From an uncultured Bacilli bacterium (GTDB lineage: Bacteria > Bacillota_I > Bacilli_A > RF39 > UBA660): a stretch of 64,000 bases of DNA. Under the pieces are notes generated by a model, which saw nothing but the letters and a program-made list of their open reading frames with translations, was not told where the DNA came from and ran no database searches. Shown piece after piece: positions 42,356 through 51,428 of the stretch. The position numbers and the translations under genes are program-made. Position 1 is the first letter of the stretch. The number at the start of each line of letters is the position of its first letter. The stretch spans positions 124,001 to 188,000 of the forward strand of contig CAKOOM010000002.1 of the NCBI GenBank assembly GCA_934098395.1, read 5' to 3'.

Positions 42356-42475
42356 TTATTTAAATAAGTATACTAAGAAACCTAGTAGGGAAGAACCTAA
42401 CATCAATATACAAAAAGTTATTCCCAGTATTCTTACAAATATATTAGTCTTTTTCTTTTTCTTATTTTTACTCAT
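42356..42475 (-). CDS. 39-residue lysine-rich single-pass membrane protein
   Basis: A short gene on the minus strand: MSKNKKKKKTNIFVR, then a hydrophobic helix (ILGITFCILMLGSSLLGFLVYLF) and a final Lys. Support comes from AGAGGTG 8 bases before the ATG, a TATAAT box further upstream on the same strand, and a bidirectional terminator starting four bases after the stop. The positive-inside pattern suggests the lysines stay in the cytoplasm. Function unknown; the basic tail could contact the membrane or nucleic acid. Confidence 0.6.
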   Translation of the reverse strand: MSKNKKKKKTNIFVRILGITFCILMLGSSLLGFLVYLFK

Positions 42476-42554
42476 ATAAGACACCTCTATTAATATTATA
42501 CTAGAGAATAGGAATATTTACAAGTAATTAGAATATAATTTTATAGGTGATATT

Positions 42555-43187
42555 ATGAATAGTAAGATTAATAGTATTAAAAGTATTATATTTCCTAGTA
42601 AAAAAATTAATATATTTGTAATAAGTATTTTGTTTTTGGGATTAATATCTGGGGCAGTATTTGGTAATATAATATCGGTTAATGATAAAACTTTGGTTAT
42701 TGATAAAATTAAATTATTTATTAGTAATATTAATAGTGATTCGATTAATGGAATAGAAGTATTTAAGAATGGTATTAGTGTTAATATGCTATACTTAGGA
42801 ATTATTTGGGTAATGGGAATGACTTTTGTAGGAGTCGTTCTTAATGTTGTTATTTTGTTTATTAAGAGTTTTATATTGGGATTTTCATTAGCTTCATTTA
42901 TAATGGTATATAGTTATAAAGGATTGATATTATCTTTAATATATTTATTATTTGGACAAATATTAAATATATTAGTAATAGTCATGGTTACTATATATGG
43001 AATAATGTTTTCTAGTAAACTAAATTTAATTATATTTAAAAATAAACAAGATAATAATATACTTAAATTTTTTAGAAATTATGTATTTATTTTAATAATA
43101 GCAATAATTGTTAGTATAATATCATCGATTAGTGAAGCATTTTTATTACCTGCTATTATAAAGATTATTATAAAGCTATTTATATAA
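42555..43187 (+). CDS. spoIIM: Stage II sporulation protein M
   Basis: A 210-residue membrane protein with about five helices and the SpoIIM/DUF95 layout: a helix with GLISGAVFGNII, a polar stretch, then NMLYLGIIWVMGMTFVGVVLNVVILFIKSFILGFSLASFI. In Bacillus it recruits SpoIIP and SpoIID to the septal membrane for engulfment; spoIIP is at 15632 here. AGGTGAT precedes the ATG. It is separate from xerD, its Bacillus neighbour. No spoIID was seen in the window. Confidence 0.85.
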   Translation: MNSKINSIKSIIFPSKKINIFVISILFLGLISGAVFGNIISVNDKTLVIDKIKLFISNINSDSINGIEVFKNGISVNMLYLGIIWVMGMTFVGVVLNVVILFIKSFILGFSLASFIMVYSYKGLILSLIYLLFGQILNILVIVMVTIYGIMFSSKLNLIIFKNKQDNNILKFFRNYVFILIIAIIVSIISSISEAFLLPAIIKIIIKLFI

Positions 43188-43199
43188 TGGCTTTTTTTT
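43172..43199 (+). terminator. Intrinsic terminator of spoIIM
   Basis: AAAGCTATT (43172-43180) pairs with AATGGCTTT (43186-43194, one G-U), followed by a long T-run; it covers the spoIIM stop. Confidence 0.8.
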
Positions 43200-43233
43200 T
43201 CTTTTTGTGTTATACTTTTAGCAGGTGGTAATT

Positions 43234-44313
43234 ATGACAAAGGTAGTAGTTGGTATGTCTGGAGGAGTAGATTCTTCCGTAGCTGCTTTATTATTAAAAA
43301 AACAAGGTTATGAAGTTGTTGGATTATTTATGCGAAATTGGGATAGTACTATTAATAATGACTATTTAGGTAATCCAGATATAAATAATGATATTTGTCC
43401 GCAAGAGAAGGACTATAATGATGCGCTTGCTGTATGTGAGAAAATAGGTATACCGTTACATAGAGTTGATTATGTTAAAGAATATTGGGATTATGTATTT
43501 ACTTATTTTTTAGATGAATTAAATAAAGGAAGAACTCCAAATCCAGATGTTATGTGTAATAAATATATTAAGTTTGATTTGTTTTATAAAAAAGCAATGG
43601 AAATGGGAGCTGATTATATAGCTACGGGTCATTATGCAAAGATTATAGATGGAAGACTATATAAAGCGATGGATAAAAATAAAGATCAAAGTTATTTTTT
43701 GGCTTATGTAAATAAAGATATATTTAAAAAAGTTTTATTTCCTCTTCAAGATATGGAAAAAACTGAAATACGTAAGATAGCATTAGAAAATGATTTAGTT
43801 ACTGCAAAGAAGAAGGATTCAACGGGAATATGCTTTATTGGAGAAAGAAATTTTACTAATTTTCTTAAGAATTATTTGCCAAATCAACCAGGTAAAATTA
43901 TAGATATTGAAAGTAAAAAAATACTTGGAGAACATATAGGGTTAATGTATTATACGATTGGTCAAAGAAAAGGTCTTAATTTAGGCGGTAGTCATGATAA
44001 GATATTTGTAGTAGAAAAGGATGTTAAGAATAATATATTGTATGTTGCATCGGGTGATGAGAATAAGTATTTATATTCATCAAGAGCTATTATAGAAGAC
44101 TTTAATTTACTTAGTGACAGAATACCAGATAAATGTGGCGTTAAATTTAGATATCGTCAACAAGATATTGATTGTAGTGTTAAAGTGATAGATAATAAAA
44201 CATTAGAATTAAATTATACAGATGCTAAAGCGGTGACGCCAGGACAATTTTGTGTGCTATATAATGATGAGGAGTGTATTGGCGGAGGAATAATAGAGAA
44301 AGTATATAAATAA
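43234..44313 (+). CDS. mnmA: tRNA-specific 2-thiouridylase
   Basis: A 359-residue enzyme adding sulfur to U34 of Lys, Glu and Gln tRNAs using ATP. The PP-loop is GMSGGVDSSVAALLL; the catalytic cysteines are in PDVMCNKYIKF and DSTGICFIGERNF; ATGHYAKI and DQSYFLAYV are family blocks. It ends with the beta-barrel tRNA-binding part. The ATG at 43234 has AGGTGG upstream; a GTG at 43225 lies within that site. An extended -10 TATACT at 43211-43216 may be its promoter. Confidence 0.96.
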   Translation: MTKVVVGMSGGVDSSVAALLLKKQGYEVVGLFMRNWDSTINNDYLGNPDINNDICPQEKDYNDALAVCEKIGIPLHRVDYVKEYWDYVFTYFLDELNKGRTPNPDVMCNKYIKFDLFYKKAMEMGADYIATGHYAKIIDGRLYKAMDKNKDQSYFLAYVNKDIFKKVLFPLQDMEKTEIRKIALENDLVTAKKKDSTGICFIGERNFTNFLKNYLPNQPGKIIDIESKKILGEHIGLMYYTIGQRKGLNLGGSHDKIFVVEKDVKNNILYVASGDENKYLYSSRAIIEDFNLLSDRIPDKCGVKFRYRQQDIDCSVKVIDNKTLELNYTDAKAVTPGQFCVLYNDEECIGGGIIEKVYK

Positions 44314-44340
44314 AGACTATTAATATAGTCTTATTTTTAT
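44313..44340 (+). terminator. Intrinsic terminator of mnmA
   Basis: AAGACTAT pairs with ATAGTCTT around TAAT, followed by ATTTTTATTT. Confidence 0.8.
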
Positions 44341-44376
44341 TTATGTGCTATAATTAATAAAAGGGATAGTGAAAAT

Positions 44377-45195
44377 ATGAATGTAGTACTTCTATTGATA
44401 ATTACATTTTTACCAGTATATTTGGTAGGTTTATTTGTATATAAAAAAGATAAAGAAAAAGAACCTAGAAAATTATTGAAAAAATTGTTTATTTTTGGAA
44501 TGTTATCTTGCATTCCAACGGTAATATTTGAACTGATACTTGGCAGTTTTTTTCCACCTGAAGAGAGTATGGATATAGTTACTTTATTTATTTATGTATT
44601 TGTAACAATTGCTATGGTGGAAGAATTCTTTAAATGGATTGTTACATATATAATAGGCTTTGACAATAAAGAGTTTGATCATGTATATGATATTATAGTA
44701 TATGCAGTATTTGTAGCTTTAGGATTTGCAGCTTTGGAGAATTTTTTGTACGTAATGACAAATAATATTAGTACAGGACTAGTTAGAGCAGTTACTGCAA
44801 TACCTGGACATGCAAGCGATGCAATTATAATGGGATATTTTTTAGGGTTGGCCAAAGTAGCTCAGGTTAGCAATGATGATACAAAAATGAAGAAAAATAT
44901 TGTCAAGAGTATTATTTATCCGACAATTACCCATTGTATATATGATTTCTGTTTGTTTTCTGATTTGACAATTTTGATATTATTATTTTTAGTGTGGTTA
45001 GTATTTATTTATATATATTCAATAAAGAAAATAAAGAAAATTTCTAGTATTGAAGGAGAACTAACTGATATAACTACACATAACTATTATATATGTCCTA
45101 GATGTGGGAATAAATTGGATGAAATGTACTGTTTTAACTGTAGACAGTATATATCAGAAAGTCAAATAAATAATTCCAATAACTTGACACAATAA
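44377..45195 (+). CDS. prsW: PrsW-family intramembrane protease with C-terminal zinc ribbon
   Basis: A 272-residue membrane protein with about eight helices and the PrsW/CAAX-protease-like motifs: MVEEFFKWIV, FAALENFLYV and PGHASDAII, whose Glu and His residues would bind zinc. In Bacillus PrsW starts cleavage of the anti-sigma factor RsiW. An added cytoplasmic tail has a zinc-ribbon pattern, ICPRCGNKLDEMYCFNCR (two CXXC pairs), not part of the minimal family. No sigma/anti-sigma pair is nearby, so the substrate is unknown. An extended TATAAT at 44349-44354 may drive it. Confidence 0.85.
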   Translation: MNVVLLLIITFLPVYLVGLFVYKKDKEKEPRKLLKKLFIFGMLSCIPTVIFELILGSFFPPEESMDIVTLFIYVFVTIAMVEEFFKWIVTYIIGFDNKEFDHVYDIIVYAVFVALGFAALENFLYVMTNNISTGLVRAVTAIPGHASDAIIMGYFLGLAKVAQVSNDDTKMKKNIVKSIIYPTITHCIYDFCLFSDLTILILLFLVWLVFIYIYSIKKIKKISSIEGELTDITTHNYYICPRCGNKLDEMYCFNCRQYISESQINNSNNLTQ

Positions 45196-45212
45196 ATGTA
45201 AAATGATAAAAT
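45184..45212 (+). promoter_or_regulatory. Promoter of the XRE gene
   Basis: TTGACA (45184-45189), 17 bases, TAAAAT (45207-45212) with extended TGA. The -35 overlaps the last codons of the prsW-like gene. Confidence 0.8.
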
Positions 45213-45233
45213 TATAAGTGTGGAGGTAGTATG

Positions 45234-46019
45234 ATGAGTACCGTAGAAAAGATTAATAAAATATTAAAAGAAGCAAATATATCTAAAGTTAATTTGGCTA
45301 AATACTTAGGCGTATCTAGACAGATGGTGTATAATTATTTAGATGGTGAAGACTTGTCTAAATTGTCAAATGATAAGTCACAAGCCTTATTTACTTTATT
45401 AAATGTAAAGAATGAAGAAGAACTTAAAAATGTAGAACTTACTAAGGAATATATTCAAGAGGTAGGAAATAAGATATTTAATTCAAAGAAGAGTAGTGTA
45501 AAGAAAAATGATTATGTTGATTTATCTGGTTTAAGACCTGAGGAACAAAATATTATCAATGATATAATCTTTATTATTAAGGAAATGTTAAATGAAGATA
45601 AAACTAAGAATATGATGGTAGTTTTAAATTATTTTTATCATTTTATTCAAGCTACGAATAAGATGCGTGAAGCTAAATATATTTTAGCATATTTTTCTAA
45701 AGCTACGGGATTTACTCCTGCAACAAAATATGAGTTTGAAGAAGATCAACAATTTATATTTGAGAGTATTATGTATTCAGCAATGACTCTATATAATAAT
45801 GGTGGTGCTTCAAGAACTAAATTAGCTGAATCTCATAGACGTTGGGAAAATGAATTATCTAGAAAAAATGAAGAAAAACTTAGTAGAACTCAAGAATTAA
45901 ATACTGCTAAGATATTAGCGTTAAAAGAACTTGGCTATACAGAAATAAATGAGCATAATGCAAGCGAAGTTTTTGATAAAATAGCCGAGATTCAATCTAG
46001 AGGAATTTATAATAATTAA
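45234..46019 (+). CDS. XRE-type helix-turn-helix protein, role unknown
   Basis: A 261-residue protein with an N-terminal lambda-repressor-like HTH: ISKVNLAKYLGVSRQMVYNYLDG (about 17-40). A middle segment (about 90-190) is helical, and the C-terminal part is a charged helix (RRWENELSRKNEEKLSRTQ) ending in a small domain with LKELGYTEINEHNASEVFDKI. It has no peptidase or ligand-binding motif I recognise. The ATG at 45234 has GGAGG at 9 bases; 45231 is in frame too. It is alone between a strong promoter and a terminator. Confidence 0.8.
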   Translation: MSTVEKINKILKEANISKVNLAKYLGVSRQMVYNYLDGEDLSKLSNDKSQALFTLLNVKNEEELKNVELTKEYIQEVGNKIFNSKKSSVKKNDYVDLSGLRPEEQNIINDIIFIIKEMLNEDKTKNMMVVLNYFYHFIQATNKMREAKYILAYFSKATGFTPATKYEFEEDQQFIFESIMYSAMTLYNNGGASRTKLAESHRRWENELSRKNEEKLSRTQELNTAKILALKELGYTEINEHNASEVFDKIAEIQSRGIYNN

Positions 46020-46030
46020 ATATAATAACT

Positions 46031-46060
46031 AACCACTTAAGTTATTTAGTGGTTTTATTA
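46031..46060 (+). terminator. Intrinsic terminator
   Basis: AACCACT (46031-46037) pairs with AGTGGTT (46048-46054), followed by TTATTAT. Confidence 0.7.
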
Positions 46061-46272
46061 TCTCTTCTATTAGGTTCCTATAATATATATTATGTTAACT
46101 TCTATATTTTGAAAAATAAATGCATATAATATATTAATATATATATTTATTTAAAATTATTCTCTTCTATTAACTATAATATACTATATTAAATAAAAGA
46201 AATTATATTTGTTAAATCTAATAAATTATAAATTAAATTTAATTATTATAATTTGATTGAATTTGATTTAAT

Positions 46273-46460
46273 ATGTATAATTATATTATTTATAATGATT
46301 CGATGCAGATTTTATTTTTTTATGGTTAGCTCACTCCTATTGTATTTGTTAAATTTGCATTTATAATGAATAACTATACTATTATTAATAACTCAATGTA
46401 AATTTAAATTTGCATTCTAGATGCATAATTATATTACTTATGGATATTCGATGCAAATTT
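46273..46460. repeat. Three degenerate 40-nt repeats in an AT-rich spacer
   Basis: The 490-base gene-free stretch 46020-46509 is extremely A/T-rich. It holds three related 40-mers at 46273-46312, 46366-46405 and 46421-46460, each beginning ATGnATAA and ending TCnATGnAnATTT. TCTCTTCTATTA also occurs twice further left. Spacing is unequal (93 and 55 bases), so it is not a CRISPR or a perfect tandem array. The repeats end about 35 bases before the ribosome site of the DUF1540 gene and may be regulator sites or relics of a decayed element. Confidence 0.55.
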
Positions 46461-46509
46461 GGTATATTAATTTCCTTTTGGATAATACTAATTATGGAGG
46501 AAATTTGTA

Positions 46510-46686
46510 ATGAGTAAAAAGAAAATAAATTGTAATGTAGTAAATTGTAAATTTAATGATGATGAAGAATATTTATGTTGTTTAGATGATATTGAAATAT
46601 CATGTACTTGTAATAATGAAAAATGTAAAAATAAAAAGGAAACAATATGTAATTCATTTGAAGAAAAAGATAAAAAAGAAGAGTAG
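46510..46686 (+). CDS. DUF1540-type cysteine-rich small protein
   Basis: A 58-residue protein with eight cysteines: NCNVVNCKFN, YLCCLDD, ISCTCNNEKC and TICNSFE. This spacing and the end CNSF match the small DUF1540 proteins common in spore-forming Clostridia and Bacilli; their function is unknown, and a metal-binding role is plausible. GGAGG lies before the ATG, and the stop lies inside a hairpin terminator, both supporting expression. Confidence 0.75.
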   Translation: MSKKKINCNVVNCKFNDDEEYLCCLDDIEISCTCNNEKCKNKKETICNSFEEKDKKEE

Positions 46687-46707
46687 GGTCACTACTCTCT
46701 TTTTTTG
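46680..46707 (+). terminator. Intrinsic terminator
   Basis: AGAGTAG (46680-46686) pairs with CTACTCT (46692-46698), followed by a T-run. Confidence 0.85.
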
Positions 46708-46729
46708 TTGTTTATTCTTTAGATAACTA

Positions 46730-47608
46730 TTAACTAATTAATTTGTTATTTTTATAATCGTATTTATAATTAGTGTATTTTTCTTCATCTACGAATACTG
46801 TGAAGTAAATATAATTATCATCAGTTTTGATGTTTAAACTCTTTCTCTCCCCTTCTCTATTATAGCTGTAGTAGGTATTTATTTTCATTAATAGCTTAGT
46901 TTCTAATTTGTTATTCAATATGTTAATTTCTTTATTATTAATTGTTAGGATGTTGTTTTTATAGGCGAATAAGTAATTATAAGGAATATTATTTACTGAT
47001 TGGTTTGTAGCATATTCGGCTATATAATATGAATTATCTAATTTATAACCAAATAATACATCATTTATGTAAATAATATCTTCATATGCGGGTTCTATAT
47101 TGATGTTTTTTTCTTTATTTGTTATTCCATATAGATTATTTTCTTTATATGTCAGATATCCATTTTGATAATTAATTATTTCTTTATATGTTGGATTAAT
47201 AATTATATTATTATCTTTATCTATTATTCCTTGCAAATTATCTTTTGATGTAACTATTATATAATCATTTAAAGATTTATAATCTTTATATGTATTGTTT
47301 ATTATTTTATCTGCATTATAGTCATATATCCATTTTTCATTATTGTTACTTAAGATTACTTGGCTATCTTTTAACATTTCGGTAATGTAAGGACATATAT
47401 CATTATCGCATAGTATTTTTGCGTAATAATCTTTTGGCTCATTTGAAGTTGTACATAGTTTATTAGAACAGTTATAAAAGTATAAGTATGTATTTAGATC
47501 TTTGCTTTCCCATTTTACTTTATATGTTACTACTAAGTATAATATTGTTGTTAAAATAGCATATATTCCAATTATCCAGATAATTCTCCATAAATTATTT
47601 TTTTTCAT
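46730..47608 (-). CDS. Membrane-anchored WG-repeat protein
   Basis: A 292-residue protein with one N-terminal helix (IIWIIGIYAILTTILYLVV) and an outer region with WG-type beta repeats such as LQGIIDKDNNIIINPTYKEI and LYGITNKEKNINIEPAYEDI. Such repeats form beta-propeller-like scaffolds whose function is mostly unknown. Cysteines near the helix (YNCSNKLC, CDNDIC) may form disulfides outside. A purine-rich site precedes the ATG. It is the next minus-strand gene after the M23 peptidase, behind that gene's terminator. Confidence 0.75.
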   Translation of the reverse strand: MKKNNLWRIIWIIGIYAILTTILYLVVTYKVKWESKDLNTYLYFYNCSNKLCTTSNEPKDYYAKILCDNDICPYITEMLKDSQVILSNNNEKWIYDYNADKIINNTYKDYKSLNDYIIVTSKDNLQGIIDKDNNIIINPTYKEIINYQNGYLTYKENNLYGITNKEKNINIEPAYEDIIYINDVLFGYKLDNSYYIAEYATNQSVNNIPYNYLFAYKNNILTINNKEINILNNKLETKLLMKINTYYSYNREGERKSLNIKTDDNYIYFTVFVDEEKYTNYKYDYKNNKLIS

Positions 47609-47659
47609 ACTCCCTACTCCTTTATTATATATTTATTATATCATAATATGCTATAAAAA

Positions 47660-47690
47660 GCGAAGAAAAAGAGAACAATTTGTTCTCTTA
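47660..47690 (-). terminator. Intrinsic terminator of the M23 peptidase gene
   Basis: On the minus strand AAGAGAAC pairs with GTTCTCTT around AAATT, followed by TTTTC. Confidence 0.75.
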
Positions 47691-48872
47691 TCTGTAAAAG
47701 TATCCGCCACCATTATATACTAATTTAGGGAAGGCATATAAATTTCTTGGATTAAATGAGTATGATTCAAATCCTGTTGCATGATGTCCGTCGGCCATTC
47801 CGAAGTGTAAGTGGGCTCCAGTGGTACATCCATCATAACCACCGTGTGCAGTTGAGGTGCTATATCCACCGACGTATCCAATAACTGTTTTTTCAGTTAC
47901 GGTTTTTCCTACATATAAATTACTGCCGAATTTTAGAAGATGCATATAAACGGTTGTGTAAGCTTTTCCATTAACTTTATGATATACATATACCATATTA
48001 CCACCGCATTTATAATGTTCTACAATTGCTGCTATTTGGCCACCTGCTGCGGGTGTTACTGGTGTTCCTTCATTGTTACATCCAAGGTCTATGGCATGAT
48101 GACCCCAACCTCCGCTATAGTCGTATCTTTGATTAAATCCAGTGTATTCACTTGTAACACAGCCTTTTGCTAATGGATATACCCATCCTCTAGCATTTAT
48201 CATGGCATTACATGATGATAAATCTTGATTTCTAGAACATCCTTTACTTTCATATGCAGCAATTTCTTCTTTTAAAACTTTAATATTATCTTCAATAGAT
48301 AATCCTTCGTGTTGAATTGAGGCAAGATTATAACTAAGGGTATTAACTTTTTCTGTTAGTTCTTTACGATCTTTTTCTAATTTAACTTGTTTGCTGGCTA
48401 ATTCTTTTTCTTTTTTGTTTAACTCAATAATCATAGTTTCTAATTCATCAATTAAATCTGAATTATAATTAGTAAGTTGTTTTACTACTTCATAACGATA
48501 TATAAAGTCAGTGTAATTTTCGGCATCCATTAAGTATTCAAGATAAATATTACCACCATTGGATACTTGAAGGAATTGGATTAAACCATCAGTTTCTACT
48601 TTCTTTTCTTCAATTTCTTTTTTACTGTTTTCGATATCTTTTTCAGCTTGAACTATTTCAGCTCGGGTTGTTTTTATTTGCGCTGAAATACTTGAGATTT
48701 CACCATTTAATTTATTTATTTGAGTTTGAGTTAAATTCTTTTTATTTTTATTTTCATTGTATTGTGCTTGTAATGTAGCTAATTGGTTGTATTTATCTTG
48801 CAATGTTTCGGCTTTTACACAAATAGGAATAAACATTAATATGGCACTTAGTACAATAGTTATTTTCTTCAT
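47688..48872 (-). CDS. Secreted coiled-coil M23 peptidase (EnvC/murein hydrolase type)
   Basis: A 394-residue exported protein: a signal peptide (ITIVLSAILMFIPICVKA), a long coiled coil (about 22-215), then a C-terminal M23/LytM domain. Zinc ligands are in GHHAIDLG and GAHLHFGM. Such proteins cut peptidoglycan cross-links or activate amidases at division and in cell separation. Extra cysteines (GCSRNQDLSSC, YKCGG) suggest disulfides. The start at 48872 follows AAGGTGAT; the frame's GTG at 48881 is within that site. It lies next to ftsZ on the same strand. Confidence 0.9.
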   Translation of the reverse strand: MKKITIVLSAILMFIPICVKAETLQDKYNQLATLQAQYNENKNKKNLTQTQINKLNGEISSISAQIKTTRAEIVQAEKDIENSKKEIEEKKVETDGLIQFLQVSNGGNIYLEYLMDAENYTDFIYRYEVVKQLTNYNSDLIDELETMIIELNKKEKELASKQVKLEKDRKELTEKVNTLSYNLASIQHEGLSIEDNIKVLKEEIAAYESKGCSRNQDLSSCNAMINARGWVYPLAKGCVTSEYTGFNQRYDYSGGWGHHAIDLGCNNEGTPVTPAAGGQIAAIVEHYKCGGNMVYVYHKVNGKAYTTVYMHLLKFGSNLYVGKTVTEKTVIGYVGGYSTSTAHGGYDGCTTGAHLHFGMADGHHATGFESYSFNPRNLYAFPKLVYNGGGYFYR

Positions 48873-48947
48873 TACTATCACCTTACTTTAATTATATATT
48901 TATTTAGATACAAAGTCAATAATTCTGCTTAATTTGACACTTTTTGG

Positions 48948-48977
48948 CAAGAAAAAAAGCAAATTTTCATTTGCTTT
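48948..48977 (-). terminator. Intrinsic terminator of ftsAZ
   Basis: On the minus strand AAAGCAAAT pairs with ATTTGCTTT around GAAA, followed by a T-run. Confidence 0.9.
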
Positions 48978-50055
48978 AAAATTCTTGTCTGTCTCTTAAA
49001 AATGGAGGAACATCTAAATCATTTTCACTGTAATCATCATCGTCTTTATACATATCTTCTCTCTTGGTTGAATTAAAACTATGATATAATGGTTCGCTTG
49101 GCTCTTCGAATCCGGTAGCTATTACGGTTACAATTACTTCGTCTGTTAGGTTTTCGTTTATTACAGCACCAAAGATAGTGTTGATGTCAGTGTTTGCAGC
49201 AGTTCTAATTACTTCGGCGGCTTCTTCAACTTCAAATAGTGTTAATGAACTGCCACCTGTTACATTAATAATGGCATCGGTAGCACCATTTATTGAATTT
49301 TCTAATAAAGGGTTTGATACGGCTTGTTTTGCAGCTTCAACGGCTCTGTTTTCACCTGAACCTACACCAATACCGATAAGAGCGTTTCCACGGTCTTTCA
49401 TAATTGCTTTTACATCGGCAAAATCAAGGTTAACTAGTCCAGTAATGGCAATTAAATCTGATATTGATTGTACTCCTCTGTGTAATACGTTATCTACTTC
49501 TCTAAAAGCTTCTAACATTGGAGTTGACTTATCTATTAATTCTCTTAATCTATCATTTGGGATAACAATTAAGGTATCAACGTGTTTTTTAAGTTCATCT
49601 AATCCGGCAATAGCTTGTTCCATTCTTTTTTTGCCTTCAAAACTAAATGGTTTTGTTACTATTCCTACGGTTAATGCTCCTAGGTCTTGAGCTATTTCAG
49701 CAACGATTGGTGAAGCTCCAGTACCAGTTCCACCACCCATTCCACATGTTACGAAAACCATGTCTGCACCTTTTAGCGATTCTTCAATTTCTTCTTTTGA
49801 TTCTAAAGCTGCTTCTTTACCTATTTCAGGGTTAGCACCAGCACCTAGGCCGTCAGTTAGGTCACTACCAAGTTGTAATTTAGTAGGAGCTAAGGAATCA
49901 TTTAATACTTGTAAATCGGTATTAGCTACGATAAAGTCTACGCCTTTTAGCCCAGAATCGATCATTCGGTTAACTGCGTTACAGCCACCACCACCAATAC
50001 CTACAACTTTTATTTTAGCTAATTGATTCATTTCTAAACCGAACATATTATTCAT
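48976..50055 (-). CDS. ftsZ: Cell division protein FtsZ
   Basis: A 359-residue tubulin-like GTPase forming the division ring. GTP-binding blocks are [16 protein letters not shown] and the tubulin signature [12 protein letters not shown]; the T7 loop is [11 protein letters not shown]. After a short linker the C-terminal peptide [12 protein letters not shown] keeps the PxFL core that binds FtsA and SepF. The ATG overlaps the ftsA stop by one base (TAATG), so the two are coupled. AGGAGG lies within the ftsA end. Confidence 0.98.
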   Translation of the reverse strand: MNNMFGLEMNQLAKIKVVGIGGGGCNAVNRMIDSGLKGVDFIVANTDLQVLNDSLAPTKLQLGSDLTDGLGAGANPEIGKEAALESKEEIEESLKGADMVFVTCGMGGGTGTGASPIVAEIAQDLGALTVGIVTKPFSFEGKKRMEQAIAGLDELKKHVDTLIVIPNDRLRELIDKSTPMLEAFREVDNVLHRGVQSISDLIAITGLVNLDFADVKAIMKDRGNALIGIGVGSGENRAVEAAKQAVSNPLLENSINGATDAIINVTGGSSLTLFEVEEAAEVIRTAANTDINTIFGAVINENLTDEVIVTVIATGFEEPSEPLYHSFNSTKREDMYKDDDDYSENDLDVPPFLRDRQEF

Positions 50056-51299
50056 TATTTTTCCTCCTTATTTTTAATAAAGTTTTTAAACATCTTAGTA
50101 ACAACCGCTTTTTCCTTTTTTAATTTATCATCTGGAGTTAGTAACAGTTCTTCATCTGTTTCATCGATCATTGAATAATTTTTTCCTCTTATTTTCATTT
50201 TATCAATAAAGTATTTTATCATGCCAAGAGCACTTGTATACTTATTATCCCTGACTCCTATTTCATCCATTACGTATATTATAACATCTTTTCCAAGATT
50301 TTCATATACTAAATTCTTAAAAGATTTAATTTCTGTTAATCCTCCGGTAATAATTATATAATTAATTTCTTTTTTTGTTAGTAATAATATTTGTTTTTTA
50401 GCATAGTTTAATATTTGATTAAGTCTACTCATTACTACTTCAGTAACTTCTAATTGATTTAGTTTTATTCTTTCTCCAAGGTTATTTTCTAATTCGTAAA
50501 CATCGTTTAGATTAGTAAATCTTTTGTGAGCTGAAGCAAATCTTTCTTTAATTCTTCTTGCATCGACAATATTTGTACCAAAGACATAGGCAATATCATT
50601 TTCAACATTAATACCACCTAGTTGTATGGTTTCGGTATTCATTACTTTTCCATTGTTTACTACAGTTACATTGGTGGTTTCATGGCCTATATTTATAATG
50701 GCACCAACTTGCTTATCGGTTTTATTTGTTCTTACTTGGTAGTAGTCAGCAAGTCCTGATATTGTAATATCTACAACTTCAAGCCCGGCAGCTTCAAGTA
50801 CACTTACTACGGAGTAGATGTTCTTTTTAGGGACTGATGTCATTATTCCTTTTAACTCCAATATTTTACAGGATTTACCAATCGGCATATCAACTGATTC
50901 GTTTTCGTCTAGAGTAAATTCTAATGGGATGACAGTAATTAATTCATAGTCTTTTTCTAGCTTATTATATACTGAATCTTTAATTACTTTGTTAACACTA
51001 TCTGTGTCTACAACACCATCTACGTTCACTTTTCCTGTTACATACATAAACTTGATATTATATTCTGGAACATTTACGATGACTTTCTTGATATTAAAGC
51101 CTAAATTTTCATTTATTTTTTTAATACCATCTTTAATTGTATTTACTACTAAATTAGAGTCAACAATTAATCCTTTTCTAATACCTTTGGACTTAATAGT
51201 ATTGCAAGCTAGTACATTGACTTTATCAGCTACTTCTTCCCCTACTATTATCTTTATGGTATCAGAACCAATATCAACACTTGTATATATTTTTTTCAT
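50055..51299 (-). CDS. ftsA: Cell division protein FtsA
   Basis: A 414-residue actin-like ATPase tethering FtsZ to the membrane. It starts [19 protein letters not shown] (phosphate-1), then [18 protein letters not shown] (phosphate-2) and [14 protein letters not shown] (adenosine motif). The 1C domain region is [18 protein letters not shown]. The C-terminal amphipathic helix is [12 protein letters not shown]. It has its own consensus promoter upstream. It is somewhat divergent but complete. Confidence 0.95.
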   Translation of the reverse strand: MKKIYTSVDIGSDTIKIIVGEEVADKVNVLACNTIKSKGIRKGLIVDSNLVVNTIKDGIKKINENLGFNIKKVIVNVPEYNIKFMYVTGKVNVDGVVDTDSVNKVIKDSVYNKLEKDYELITVIPLEFTLDENESVDMPIGKSCKILELKGIMTSVPKKNIYSVVSVLEAAGLEVVDITISGLADYYQVRTNKTDKQVGAIINIGHETTNVTVVNNGKVMNTETIQLGGINVENDIAYVFGTNIVDARRIKERFASAHKRFTNLNDVYELENNLGERIKLNQLEVTEVVMSRLNQILNYAKKQILLLTKKEINYIIITGGLTEIKSFKNLVYENLGKDVIIYVMDEIGVRDNKYTSALGMIKYFIDKMKIRGKNYSMIDETDEELLLTPDDKLKKEKAVVTKMFKNFIKNKEEK

Positions 51300-51331
51300 G
51301 ATATCGACTCTCCCTAAAATGATACAATTTA

Positions 51332-51360
51332 ATTATACACAAAAAATGGCTTAAAATCAA
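51332..51360 (-). promoter_or_regulatory. Promoter of ftsA-ftsZ
   Basis: On the minus strand TTGATT, 17 bases, TATAAT (at 51337-51332). The start point lies about 25 bases before ftsA. Confidence 0.8.
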
Positions 51361-51390
51361 TATTATCTTTTATATTTTGCATGTTATATA

Positions 51391-51420
51391 GAAAAAATCA
51401 AACTGTTTTTGGCAGTTTGA
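51391..51420 (-). terminator. Intrinsic terminator of the first kinase-like gene
   Basis: On the minus strand TCAAACTG pairs with CAGTTTGA around CCAAAAA, followed by TTTTTTC. It separates the module from ftsAZ. Confidence 0.88.
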
Positions 51421-51428
51421 CTCTGTTA

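Noticed and set aside
49178..50026. Plus-strand open frames inside ftsZ
   Set aside because: These are mirror frames of the conserved ftsZ coding sequence.
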